Part shown: one piece after another, positions 1-11,771 of the stretch
How positions within the stretch are numbered: the first letter of the stretch is position 1
How the letters are laid out: each line of letters opens with the position of its first letter
Made by a program: the position numbers and the translations under genes
Notes under the pieces: model-generated
What the model was told of the DNA's origin: nothing
Database searches by the model: none
The model's input: only the letters and a program-made list of their open reading frames with translations
Assembly (NCBI RefSeq): GCF_051401765.1
Contig: NW_027480531.1
Coordinates: 620,001 to 684,000, forward strand
Direction: 5' to 3'
Length of the DNA stretch: 64,000 bases
Source: Calliopsis andreniformis
Lineage: Eukaryota; Arthropoda; Insecta; Hymenoptera; Andrenidae

Positions 1-331
1 TTGAGGATGGAAGAATGAGGATTGAGGATTGAGGATTGAGGATTGAGGATTGAGGATTGAGGATTGAGGATTGAAGATTGAGGATTGAAGATTGAGGATT
101 GGGGATTGAGGATAGAGGATTAAGGATTGAAGATTGAGGATTGAGGATTATAGATTGAGGATTGGGAATTGAGGAATGACGATTGAGGATTGAGGATTGA
201 GGATTGAGGATTGAGGATTGAGGATTGAGGATTGAAGATTGAGTATTCAGGATTGGATATTGACGATTGAGGATTGAGGATTGAGGATTGAGGATTGAGG
301 ATTGAGGATTGAGGATTGAAGATTGAGGATT

Positions 332-530
332 GGGGACTGAGTGTTGAGCGTTGAGTGATGAGAATTGATGTTTGTGGATTGAGATTTGAAGATTGAAGGT
401 TGGGGATTGAGTATTGAAAACTGTGAATTGGGTATATTCTATTGAGGATTGAGGACTGACAATTGATCGTTGAGGACTGAGGGCTGAAGATTGAGGATTC
501 AGGATCGAGGATTCAGGATTGAGGTTTGAG
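332..530 (+). repeat. Block A exemplar: recurrent string of variant heptamers
   Basis: Block A is a fixed order of diverged heptamers, still in 7-bp register. It begins with GACTGAG, TGTTGAG and TGATGAG, passes AATTGAT and GTTTGTG, reaches an AACTGTG core, then GATATTC or GATGTTG, and ends with GATTGAC, a TGTTGAG/GACTGAG/GGCTGAA group and a GATTCAG. Approximate core positions in the first 45 kb are 420, 1520, 1836, 2456, 3175, 4434, 6459, 6858, 7178, 7818, 8137, 8741, 9438, 9780, 10830, 11176, 12160, 13208, 13756, 14766, 15358, 17400, 17672, 18422, 18808, 19660, 19932, 21566, 22354, 22628, 24258, 24648, 25412, 26508, 27248, 28047, 28908, 29245, 30087, 30680, 31906, 32228, 33075, 33666, 34698, 35117, 35868, 36400, 37566, 38098, 39373, 40114, 40560, 40886, 41727, 41985, 42448, 42712, 43120, 43748, 44258 and 44766. 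More copies lie within the 5.29-kb and 8.3-kb repeats to the right edge. Confidence 0.88.
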
Positions 531-654
531 GGCTGAGGATTGAGGATTGAGGATTGAGGATTGAGTATTGAGGATTGAAGATTGAGGATTGGGTATTGAG
601 GATTGAACATTCAGGATTGAGGATTGAGGACAGATTATTGAGGATTGAGGATTG

Positions 655-765
655 AATATTGAATATTGAATATTGATGATTGAAGATTGAGGATTGAGGA
701 TTGAGGATTGTGGATTGCGTACGAGGACTGAGGGTTGAGTATGGATGTTTGAGGATTGAGAATTG
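655..765 (+). repeat. Block B exemplar: variant string with a 6-bp register-shifting unit
   Basis: Block B runs from a TATTGAT heptamer through GGTTGTG-like and GATTGCG units into a 6-bp unit (TACGAG here at 720-725; GTCGAG or GACGAG elsewhere), then GACTGAG, GGTTGAG, TATTGAT (or TATGGAT), GTTTGAG and often GTCTGAG. The missing base moves the downstream heptamer register by one. Other copies have hexamers near 1132, 2747, 3467, 3851, 4732, 5144, 5696, 10186, 11487, 16777, 19015, 21709, 24852, 25706, 27588, 28736, 29595, 30378, 30927, 31176, 32581, 33366, 33916, 34947, 36088, 36648, 36893, 37796, 38347, 38590, 40336, 41238, 41501, 42225, 43954, 44463, 45014, 45274, 46574, 47484, 48080, 48603 and 49043, and at matching places further right. 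B commonly follows an A core by about 295 bp (or about 247 bp). Confidence 0.87.
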
Positions 766-1258
766 AGGATTGAGGATTGAGAATTGAGGATTGAGGATTG
801 AGGATTGAAGATTGAGGATTGGGTGTTGAGGATTGAAGAATGAGGAGAGAGGATTGAGGATTGAAGATTGAGGGTTGAAGATTGAGTATTGAGGATTGAA
901 GATTGAGGATTGAGGATTGAGGATTGAGGATTGTGGGTTGAAGATTGAGGATTGGGAATTGAGGATTGACGATTGAGGATTGAGGTTTGAGGATTGAATA
1001 TTGAGGATTGGGTATTGAGGATTGAACATTCAGGATTGAGGATTGAGGATAGAGGATTGAGGATTGAGGTTTGAAGATTGAATATTGATGATTGAAGATT
1101 GAGGATTGAGTATTGAGGGTTGTGGATTGCGGTCGAGGACTGAGGGTTGAGTATTGATGTTTGAGGTCTGAGGATTGAGGATTGAGGATTGAGAATTGAG
1201 GATTGAGGATTGAGGATTGAAGACTGAGGATTGGGTGTTGAGGATGGAAGAATGAGGA

Positions 1259-2690
1259 TTGGGTATTGAGGATTGAAGAATGAGGATTTGGGATTGAGGA
1301 TTGAGGACTGAGGATTGAAGATTGAGTATTGAGGATTGAAGATTGACGACTGAGGATTGAGAATTGAGGATTTAGGATTGAAGATACAGTATCGAGGATT
1401 GAAGATTGAGGATTGAAGATTGAGGATTGGGGACGGAGTGTTGAGTGTTGAGTGATGAGCATTGATGTCTGTGGATAGAGATTTGAAGATTGCAGATTGA
1501 GTATTGAGTACTGAAAACTGTGAATTGGTGATGCTGTATTGAGGATTGAGGATCGACAACTGATTGTTGAAGACTGAGGGCTGAAGATTGAGGATTCAGG
1601 ATTGAGGATTGAGGATTGAAGATTGAGGATTGGGGACTGTGGATTGAAGATTGAGGATTGAGGATTGAGGATTGAGGATTGAGGAATTGGGATTGAAGGT
1701 TCAGAATTGAGGATTGAAGATTGAGAATTGAGGATTGAGGACTGAACATTGAGGACCGAGTGTTGAGGGTTGACTGATGAGAATTGATGTTTGTGGATAG
1801 AGGTTTGAAGAATGCAGATTGAGTATTGAGTATTGAAATCTGTGAATTGAGGATATTCTATTGAGGACTGAGGATTGGCAACTGATTGTTGACGACTGAG
1901 GGCTGAAGGTTGAGGATTCAGGACTGAGTACTCAGAATTGAGGTTTGAGGACTGAGGATTGATGATTAAAGGTTGAGTATTGAGGATTGAAGATTGAGGA
2001 TTGAGGATTGAGGATCGAGGATTGAGGATCGAGGATGAGGGCTGAGGGTTGAGGATTGAGGTTTGAGGACTCAGGACTGAGGATTGAGGATTGAGAATTG
2101 AGGATTGAGGATTGAGTGTTGAGAATTGAGGATTGAAGATTGAGGATTGGGTATCGAGGATTGAAGAATGAGGATTGAGGCTTGAGGATTGAGGATTGAG
2201 GATTGAAGGTTGTGTATCCAATATTGGAGGTTGACGATTGAGGATTGAGGATTGAGGATTGAGGATTGAGCATTGAGGATTGAGGATTGAAGATTGAGTA
2301 TTGAGGATTGAAGATTGAGGATTGAGGATTGAGCATTGAGGATTGAGGATTGAAGATTGAGGATTGGGGACTGAGTGTTGAGCGTTGAGTGATGAGAATT
2401 GATGTTTGTGGATTGAGATTTGAAGACTGAAGATTGGGGATTGAGTATTGAAAACTGTGAATTGAGAATATTCTGTTGAGGATTGACGATTGACAATTGA
2501 TTCTTGAGGACTGAGAGCTGAAGATTTAGGATTCAGGATTGAGGATTCGGTATTGAGGTTTCAGGACTGAGGATTGAGGATTGAGGATTGAGGATTGAGG
2601 ATTGAGGATTGAAGGTTGAGGATTGGGTATTGAGGATTGAACATTCAGGATTGAGTATTGAGGGTAGAGGATTGAGGATTGAGGATTGAA
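1259..2690 (+). repeat. Diverged satellite between two 1.29-kb repeat copies
   Basis: This is heptamer satellite with A blocks near 1520, 1836 and 2456 and a block C hexamer (GATGAG, 2034-2039). An unusual pair of heptamers, TATCCAA and TATTGGA, sits around 2,214-2,228. I found no long near-identical partner elsewhere in the window, and no gene. Confidence 0.8.
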
Positions 2691-3956
2691 GATTGAATAT
2701 TGATGATTGAAGATTGAGGATTGAGGATTGAGGGTTGTGGATTGCGGACGAGGACTGAGGGCTGAGTGTTGATGTTTGAGGTCTGAGGATTGAGGGTTGA
2801 GGATTGAGAATTGAGGATTGTGGACTGAGGATTGAGGATTGAGGATTGAAGATTGAGTATTGAGGATTGAAGATTGAGTATTGAGGATTGAGGATTGAGG
2901 ATAGAGGATTGAAGAATGAGGATTGAGGATTGAGGATTGAGGATTGAGGATTGAAGATTGAGTATTCAGGATTGGAGATTGACGATTGAGGATTGAGGAT
3001 TGAGGATTGAAGATTGAGTATTGAGGATTGAAGATTGAGGATTGAGGATTGAGGATTGAGGATTGAGGATTGAAGTTTGAGGATTGGGGACTGAGTGTTG
3101 AGCGTTGAGTGATGAGAATTGATGTTTGTGGATTGAGATTTGAAGATTGAAGGTTGGGGATTGAGTATTGAAAACTGTGAATTGGGTATATTCTATTGAG
3201 GATTGAGGACTGACAATTGATTGTTGAGGACTGAGGGCTGAAGATTGAGGATTCAGGATCGAGGATTCAGGATTGAGGTTTGAGGGCTGAGGATTGAGGA
3301 TTGAGGATTGAGGATTGAGTATTGAGGATTGAAGATTGAGGATTGGGTATTGAGGATTGAACATTCAGGATTGAGGATTGAGGACAGAGTATTGAGGATT
3401 GAGGATTGAATATTGAATATTGATGATTGAAGATTGAGGATTGAGGATTGAGGATTGTGGATTGCGTACGAGGACTGAGGGTTGAGTATGGATGTTTGAG
3501 GATTGAGAATTGAGGATTGAGGATTGAGAATTGAGGATTGAGGATTGAGGATTGAAGAATGAGGAGAGAGGATTGAGGATTGAAGATTGAGGGTTGAAGA
3601 TTGAGTATTGAGGATTGAAGATTGAGGATTGAGGATTGAGGATTGAGGATTGTGGGTTGAAGATTGAGGATTGGGAATTGAGGATTGACGATTGAGGATT
3701 GAGGTTTGAGGATTGAATATTGAGGATTGGGTATTGAGGATTGAACATTCAGGATTGAGGATTGAGGATAGAGGATTGAGGATTGAGGTTTGAAGATTGA
3801 ATATTGATGATTGAAGATTGAGGTTTGAGTATTGAGGGTTGTGGATTGCGGTCGAGGACTGAGGGTTGAGTATTGATGTTTGAGGTCTGAGAATTGAGGA
3901 TTGAGGATTGAGAATTGAGGATTGAGGATTGAGGATTGAAGACTGAGGATTGGGTG
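2691..3956 (+). repeat. 1.29-kb higher-order repeat, second copy
   Basis: This copy is homologous to the next one. The offset is 1,293 near 2,961, 1,258 near 3,364 and 1,293 again near 3,748, so two 35-bp (five-unit) indels of opposite sign separate the copies. It contains B hexamers at 2747, 3467 (TACGAG) and 3851 (GTCGAG) and an A core near 3175. The left limit is approximate because common heptamers blur the edge. Confidence 0.8.
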
Positions 3957-5249
3957 TTGAGGATGGAAGAATGAGGATTGAGGATTGAGGATTGAAGATT
4001 GAGGGTTGAAGATTGAGTATTGAGGATTGAAGACTGAGGATTGAGGATTGAGGATTGAGGATTGAGGATTGAGGATTGAGGATTGAAGATTGAGTATTGA
4101 GGATTGAAGATTGAGGATTGGGGATTGAGGATAGAGGATTAAGGATTGAAGATTGAGGATTGAGGATTATAGATTGAGGATTGGGAATTGAGGAATGACG
4201 ATTGAGGATTGAGGATTGAGGATTGAGGATTGAGGATTGAGGATTGAAGATTGAGTATTCAGGATTGGATATTGACGATTGAGGATTGAGGATTGAGGAT
4301 TGAGGATTGAGGATTGAGGATTGAGGATTGAAGATTGAGGATTGGGGACTGAGTGTTGAGCGTTGAGTGATGAGAATTGATGTTTGTGGATTGAGATTTG
4401 AAGATTGAAGGTTGGGGATTGAGTATTGAAAACTGTGAATTGGGTATATTCTATTGAGGATTGAGGACTGACAATTGATCGTTGAGGACTGAGGGCTGAA
4501 GATTGAGGATTCAGGATCGAGGATTCAGGATTGAGGTTTGAGGGCTGAGGATTGAGGATTGAGGATTGAGGATTGAGTATTGAGGATTGAAGATTGAGGA
4601 TTGGGTATTGAGGATTGAACATTCAGGATTGAGGATTGAGGACAGATTATTGAGGATTGAGGATTGAATATTGAATATTGAATATTGATGATTGAAGATT
4701 GAGGATTGAGGATTGAGGATTGTGGATTGCGTACGAGGACTGAGGGTTGAGTATGGATGTTTGAGGATTGAGAATTGAGGATTGAGGATTGAGAATTGAG
4801 GATTGAGGATTGAGGATTGAAGATTGAGGATTGGGTGTTGAGGATTGAAGAATGAGGAGAGAGGATTGAGGATTGAAGATTGAGGGTTGAAGATTGAGTA
4901 TTGAGGATTGAAGATTGAGGATTGAGGATTGAGGATTGAGGATTGTGGGTTGAAGATTGAGGATTGGGAATTGAGGATTGACGATTGAGGATTGAGGTTT
5001 GAGGATTGAATATTGAGGATTGGGTATTGAGGATTGAACATTCAGGATTGAGGATTGAGGATAGAGGATTGAGGATTGAGGTTTGAAGATTGAATATTGA
5101 TGATTGAAGATTGAGGATTGAGTATTGAGGGTTGTGGATTGCGGTCGAGGACTGAGGGTTGAGTATTGATGTTTGAGGTCTGAGGATTGAGGATTGAGGA
5201 TTGAGAATTGAGGATTGAGGATTGAGGATTGAAGACTGAGGATTGGGTG
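3957..5249 (+). repeat. 1.29-kb higher-order repeat, third copy
   Basis: It begins at a GGATGGAAG variant that recurs 1,293 bp later at the start of the next partial copy. It carries an A core near 4434 and hexamers at 4732 (TACGAG) and 5144 (GTCGAG). The period 1,293 equals 7 x 185 minus 2, matching its two hexamers. Confidence 0.86.
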
Positions 5250-5560
5250 TTGAGGATGGAAGAATGAGGATTGAGGATTGAGGATTGAAGATTGAGGGTT
5301 GAAGATTGAGTATTGAGGATTGAAGACTGAGGATTGAGGATTGAGGATTGAGGATTGAGGATTGAGGATTGAGGATTGAAGATTGAGTATTGAGGATTGA
5401 AGATTGAGGATTGGGGATTGAGGATAGAGGATTAAGGATTGAAGATTGAGGATTGAGGATTATAGATTGAGGATTGGGAATTGAGGAATGACGATTGAGG
5501 ATTTAGGATTGAGGATTGAGGATTGAGGATTGAGGATTGAAGATTGAGTATTCAGGATTG
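5250..5560 (+). repeat. 1.29-kb higher-order repeat, partial fourth copy
   Basis: This repeats the first ~300 bp of the preceding unit, including the GATTAAG and TATAGATTG-type variants and the GATATTGACG marker near 5,565. It then diverges into a different variant order. It looks like the broken right end of the 1.29-kb array. Confidence 0.78.
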
Positions 5561-8500
5561 GATATTGACGATTGAGGATTGAGGATTGAGGATTGAGGAT
5601 TGAGGATTGAGGTTTGAGGATTGAAGATTGAGTATTGAGGATTGAATATTGATGACTGAAGATTGAGGATTGAGGATTGAGGGTTGTGGATTGCGGACGA
5701 GGACTGAGGGTTGAGTATTGATGTTTGAGGTCTGAGGATTGAGGATTGAGGATTGAGAATTGAGGATTGAGTATTGAGGATTGAAGATTGAGGATTGAGT
5801 GTTGAGGATTGAAGAATGAGGATAGAGGATTGAGGATTGAAGACTGAGGGTTGAAGATTGAGTATTGAGGATAGAAGATTGAGGACTGAGCATTGAGGAT
5901 TGAGGATTGAGGATTGAGGATTGAGGATTGAAGATTGAGTATTGAGGATTGAAGATTGAGGATTGAGGATTGAGGATTGAGGATTCAGGATTGAAGATTG
6001 AGGATTGAGGACTGAGGATTGAGGATTGAAGATTGAGTATTGAGGATTGAAGATTGAGGATTGGGGATTGAGGATTGAGGATTAAGGATTGAGGATTGAG
6101 GATAGAGGATTGAAGATTGAGGATTGAGGTTGAGGATTGACGATTGAGGTTTGAGTGTCGAGGATTGAGAATTGAGGATTGAGGATTGAAGAATGAGTAT
6201 TGAGGATTCAACATTGAGGATTGAGGATTGAGGATTGAAGATTGAGGATTGGGGACTGCGGATTGAAGATTGAGGATTGAGGATTGAGGATTGAGGATTG
6301 AGGAATTGGGATTGAAGATTCAGAATTGAGGATTGAAGATTGAGAATTGAGGATTGAGGACTGAACATTGAGGACCGAGTGTTGAGGGTTGAGTGACGAG
6401 AATTGATGTTTGTGGATAGAGGTTTGATGAATGCAGATTGAGTATTGAGTATTGAAAGCTCTGAATTGAGGATATTCTATTGAGGACTGAGGATTGGCAA
6501 CTGATTGTTGAGGACTGAGGGCTGAAGGTTGAGGATTCAGGACTGAGTACTCAGAATTGATGTTTGAGGACTGAGGATTGAGGATTAAAGATTGAGTATT
6601 GAGGATTGAAGGTTGAGGATTGAGGATCGAGGATTGAGGATTGAGGATGAGGGCTGAGGGTTGAGGATTGAGGTTTGAGGACTCAGGACTGAGAATTGAG
6701 GACTGAGGATTGAAGATTGAGTATTGAGGATTGAAGATTGAGGATAGAGGATTGAGGATTGAAGATTGAGGACAGAGTGTTGAGGGTTGAGTGATGAGAA
6801 TTGATGTTTGTGGATAGAGATTTGATAATTGCAGATTGAGTATAGAGTATTGAAAACTGTGAATTGATGATGTTGTATTGAGGATTGAGGATTGACAAGT
6901 GACTGGTGAGGACTGAGGGCTGAAGATTGAGGATTCAGGATTGAGGATTGAGGATTGAAGATTGAGGATTGGGGACTGAGGATTGAAGATTGAGGATTGA
7001 GGATTGTGGATTGAGGATTGAGTATTTAGGGTTGATGATTCAGTATTGAGGATTGAAGATTGAGAATTGAGGATTGAGGATTGAACATTGTGGACTGAGT
7101 GTTGAGGGTTGAGTGATGATAATTGATGTTTGTGGATAGATATTTGAAGATTGCAGACTGAGTATTGAGTATTGAAAACTGTGAATTGAGGATACTCTAT
7201 TCAGGATTTGTGATTGACAACAGATTGTTGAGGACTGAGGGCTGAAGGTTGAGGATTCAGGACTCAGGACTCAGAATTGAGGTTTGAGGAGTGAGCATTG
7301 ACTATTAAAGATTGAGTATTGAGGATTGAGGATTGAGGATTGAGGATTGAGGATTGAGGATTGAGGATTGAAGATTGAGGATTGGGTGTTGAGGATTGAA
7401 GAATGAGGATAGAGGATTGAGGATTGAAGATTGAGGGTTGAAGATTGAGTATTGAGGATTGAAGATTGAGGATTGAGGATTGAGGATTGAGGATTAGGGA
7501 TTGAGGATTGAGGATTGAAGATTGAGTATTGAGGATTGAAGATTGAGGATTGAGGATTGAGAATTGAAGATTCAGGATTGAAGATTGAGGATTGAGGATT
7601 GAAGGTTGAGGATTGGGAATTGAGGATTGACGATTGAGGATTGAGTATTGAGGATTGAGAATTGAGGGTTGAGGATTGAAGGTTGAGTATTGAGGATTGA
7701 ATATTGCGGATTGAGGATTGAGGATTGAAGATTGAGGACTGAGTGTTGAGGGCTGAGTGATGAGAATTGATGTTTGTGGATTGAGATTTGAAGATTGCAG
7801 ATTGAGCATTGAGTATTGAAAACTGTGAATTGATGATGTTTTATTGAGGATTGAGGATTGACAACTGATTGTTGAGGACTGAGGGCTGAAGATTGAGGAT
7901 TCAGGATTGAGGATTGAGGATTGAAGATTGAGGATTGCGTACTGAGGATTGAAGATTGAGGATTGAGGATTGAGGATTGAGGATTGAGGATTTTGGATTG
8001 AAGATTCAGTATTGAGGATTGAAGATTGAGAGCTGAGGATTGAGGATTGAACATTGGGGAGTGAGTGTTGAGGGTTGAGTGATGAGAATTCGTGCTTGTG
8101 GATAGAGATTTGAAGATTGCAGATTGAGTATTCAGTATTGAATGCTGTGAATTGAGGATACTCTATTGAGGACTGAGGATTGACAACTGATTGTTGAGGA
8201 CTGAGGGCTGAAGGTTGAGGATTCAGGACTGAGGACTCAGAATTGAGGTTCGAGGACTGAGGATTGAGGATTAAATATTGAGTATTGAGGATTGAAGATT
8301 GAGGATTCAGGATTGAGGATCGAGGATTGAGGATTGAGTATGAGGGCTGAGGGTTGAGGATTGAGGTTTGAGGACTGAGGACTGAGGATTGAGGATTGAG
8401 AATTGAGGATTGAGGATTGAGGATTGAAGATTGAGGATTGGGTATTGAGGATTGAAGAATGAGGATTGGGGATTGAGTATTGAGGACTGAGGATTGAGAA

Positions 8501-9640
8501 TTGAGTATTGAGGATTGAAGAATGACGATTGAGGTTTGAGAATTGAGGATTGAGTATTGAGGATTGAGGATTGAAGATTGAGCATTGAGGATTGAAGGTA
8601 TTGAGGATTGAGGATTGAGGATTGAGGATTGAGTATTGAATATTGTGGGTTGGGGACTGAGTGCTGAGTATTGAATGACGAGAATTGATGTTTGTGGAGA
8701 GAGATTTGAAGATTGCAGATTGAGTATTGAGTATTGAAAACTGTGAATTGGTGATATTCTATTGAGGATTGAGGATTGATAACTGATTGTTGAGGACTGA
8801 GGGTTGAAGATTGAGGATTCAGGATTGAGGATTCAGGATTGATGTTTGAGGACTGAGGATTGAGGAGTGAGGATTGAGGATTGAGGATTGAGGATTGAGG
8901 ATTGAGGATTGAGGATTGGTTATTGAGGATTCAGGATTGAGGATTGAGGATTGAGGGTTGAGAATTGAGGATTGAGGATTGAGGGTTGAGGAGTGAGGAT
9001 GAGGTCTGAGTGTTGAGGGTTGAGGTTTGAGGAGTGAGGACTGAGGATTGAGGATTGAGGATTGAGGGTTAAGGATTGAGGATTGAAGATAGAGGATTGG
9101 GGACTGAGGATTGAAGATTGAGGATTGAGGATTGAGGATTGAGGATTGAGGATGATGTCTGAGGTTTGAGGGTTGAGGATTGGGGATTGAGGATTGACGA
9201 TTGAGGATCGAGTATTGAGTATTAAGAATTGAGCATTGAGGATTGAAGATTGAGTATTGAGGATTGAAGATTGAGGATTGAGGATTGAGGATTGAGGATT
9301 GAGTACTGAGTATTGAAGATTGATGATTTAGGATTGAGGATTGAAGATTGAGGACTGAGTGTTGAGGGTTGAGTGAAGAGAATTGATGTTTGTGGATTGA
9401 GATTTGAAGGTTGCAGATTGAGTATTGAGTATTGAAAACTGTGAATTGATGATATTCTATTGAGGATTGAGTATTGACAACTGATTGTTGAGGACTGAGG
9501 GCTGAAGGTTGAGGACTCAGGGTTGAGGATTCAGGATTGAGGTTTGAGTACTGAGGATTGAGGATTGAGGATTGAGGATTGAGGATTGAGGATTGAGGAT
9601 TGAGGATTGAGGATTGAGGATTGAGGATTGAAGGTTGAAT
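5561..9640 (+). repeat. Diverged satellite rich in A and C blocks
   Basis: A blocks lie near 6459, 6858, 7178, 7818, 8137, 8741 and 9438, so A copies here are only 300-700 bp apart. There is one B hexamer (5696) and several other hexamers: GTTGAG at 6129, GATGAG at 6646, TATGAG at 8339, GATGAG at 8998 and GATGAT at 9151. No long near-identical duplication was found, suggesting an older or more shuffled segment. No gene is seen. Confidence 0.82.
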
Positions 9641-10734
9641 ATTGGTGATTGAAGATTGAGGATTGAGGATTGAGGATTGAGGATTGACGATTGAGGACTG
9701 ACTGTTGAGGTCTGAGTGATGAGAATTGATGTTTGTGGATTGAGATTTGAAGATTGAAGAATGGGGATTGAGTATTGAAAACTGTGAATTGAGGATATTC
9801 TATTGAGGATTGGGGATTGACGATTGATTGTTGATGACTGATGACTGAAGTTTGCGGATTCAGGATTGAGGATTCGGGATTGAGGTTTCAGGACTGAGGA
9901 TTGAGGGTTGAGGATTGAGGATTGAGGATTGAGGATTGAGGATCGAGGATTGAGGATTGAAGATTGAGTATTGAGGATTGAAAATTGAGGATTGATGATT
10001 GAGGATTGAGGATTGAGGATTGAAGATTGAGGATTGAGTACTGAGGATTGAAGATTGAGGATTGGGTATTGAGGATTGAGCATTCAGGATTGAGGATTGA
10101 GGATAGAGGATTGGGTATTGAGGATTGAAGATTGAATATTGATGATTGAAGATTGAGGATTGAGGATTGAGGGTTGTGGATTGCGGACGAGGACTGAGGG
10201 TTGAGTATTGATGTTTGAGGTCGGAGGATTGAGGATTGAGGATTGAGAATTGAGGATTGAGGATTGAGGATTGAAGATTGAGGATTGGGTGTTGAGGATT
10301 GAAGAATGAGGATTGAGGATTGAGGATTGAAGATTGAGTGTTGAAGATTGAGTATTGAGGATTGAAGATGGAGGATTGAGGATTGAGGATTGAGGATTGA
10401 GGATTGAGGATTGAGGATTGTAGATTGAGTATTGAGGATTGAAGATTGAGGATTGGGGATTGAGGATTGAGGATTGACGATTGAGGATTGAGGATTGAGG
10501 ATTGAGGATTGAGGGTTGAAGATTGAGTATTGAGGATTGAAGATTGAGGATTGAGGATTGAGGATTGAGGATTAGGGATTGAGGATTCAGGATTGATGTT
10601 TGAGGACTGAGGATTGAGGAGTGAGGATTGAGGATTGAGGATTGAGGATTGAGGATTGAGGATTGAGGATTGGTTATTGAGGATTCAGGATTGATGTTTG
10701 AGGACTGAGGATTGAGGACTGAGGATTGAGGATT
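9641..10734 (+). repeat. 1.30-kb higher-order repeat, first copy
   Basis: The stretch around 10,083-10,470 matches 11,384-11,771 at an offset of 1,301, sharing the private variants GTCGGAG (near 10,213 and 11,522) and GATGGAG (near 10,367 and 11,668). Further left, the A block near 9780 pairs with the one near 10830 at a shorter offset, so the second copy has roughly 250 bp extra. The period 1,301 is 7 x 186 minus 1, with one B hexamer. Confidence 0.78.
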
Positions 10735-11771
10735 GACTATTGAGGACTGACTGTTGAGGTCTGAGTGATGAGAATTGATGTTTGTGGATTGAGATCTGAA
10801 GATTGAAGAATGGGGATTGAGTATTGTAAACTGTGAATTGAGGATATTCTATTGAGGATTGAGGATTGACGATTGATTGTTGAGGACTGATGACTGAAGT
10901 TTGCGGATTCAGGATTGAGGATTCGGGATTGAGGTTTCAGGTCTGAGGATTGAGGGTTGAGGATTGAGGATTGAGGATTGAGGATTGAGGATCGAGGATT
11001 GAGGATTGACGATTGAGTATTGAGGATTGAAAATTGAGGATTGATGATTGAGGATTGAGGATTGAGGATTGTAGATTGAGGATTGGGGACGGAGTGTTGA
11101 GGGTTGAGTGATGAGAATTGATGTTTGTGGATAGAGATTTGAAGATTGCAGATTGAGTATTGAGTATTGAAAGCTGTGAATTGATGATGTTGTGTTGAGG
11201 ATTGAGGATTGACAACTGATTGTTTAGGACTGAGGGCTGAAGATTGACGATTGAGGATTGAGGATTGAGGATTGAGGATTGAGGATTGAGGATTGAGGAT
11301 TGAGGATTGAGTATTGAGGATTGAAGATTGAGGATTGAGTACTGAGGATTGAAGATTGAGGATTGGGTATTGAGGATTGAGCATTCAGGATTGAGGATTG
11401 AGGATAGAGGATTGGGTATTGAGGATTGAAGATTGAATATTGATGATTGAAGATTGAGGATTGAGGATTGAGGGTTGTGGATTGCGGACGAGGACTGAGG
11501 GTTGAGTATTGATGTTTGAGGTCGGAGGATTGAGGATTGAGGATTGAGAATTGAGGATTGAGGATTGAGGATTGAAGATTGAGGATTGGGTGTTGAGGAT
11601 TGAAGAATGAGGATTGAGGATTGAGGATTGAAGATTGAGTGTTGAAGATTAAGTATTGAGGATTGAAGATGGAGGATTGAGGATTGAGGATTGAGGATTG
11701 AGGATTGAGGATTGAGGATTGTAGATTGAGTATTGAGGATTGAAGATTGAGGATTGGGGATTGAGGATTGA
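10735..11771 (+). repeat. 1.30-kb higher-order repeat, second copy
   Basis: It shares an unusual GACTGACTGTTGAG string (near 10,745 and near 9,696) and the GTCGGAG marker with the first copy. It holds two A cores (10830 and 11176) and one B hexamer (11487). The extra A block relative to the first copy explains the length difference. Confidence 0.77.

Larger units (their letters stand above)
1..1258 (+). repeat. 1.29-kb higher-order repeat, left copy (starts before the window)
   Basis: This segment matches 3,957 to about 5,270. The offset is 3,956 at the left edge, 4,019 near base 120 and 4,012 by base 500. The steps are a 63-bp indel (9 heptamers) and a 7-bp indel (seven versus six perfect units before the GATTGAA at 230 and at 4,242). 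It holds an A block near 420 and B hexamers at 720 and 1132, the second carrying the diagnostic GTCGAG form. Confidence 0.85.

Noticed and set aside
332..530. Block A as an inserted mobile element or gene fragment
   Set aside because: Every part of it parses in the surrounding 7-bp register with the usual TGA core. No terminal inverted repeats, target-site duplication or coding domain is visible, so it is a string of old heptamer variants.
1840..1875. GATATTCTATTG in block A as an AT-rich promoter-like element
   Set aside because: It is a recurrent pair of variant heptamers with no associated gene or start signal.
635..2221. 528-codon minus-strand open reading frame
   Set aside because: Same cause: only heptapeptide repeats, crossing A and C blocks with no recognisable domain or start signal, and overlapped by other-frame open stretches with the same peptide.
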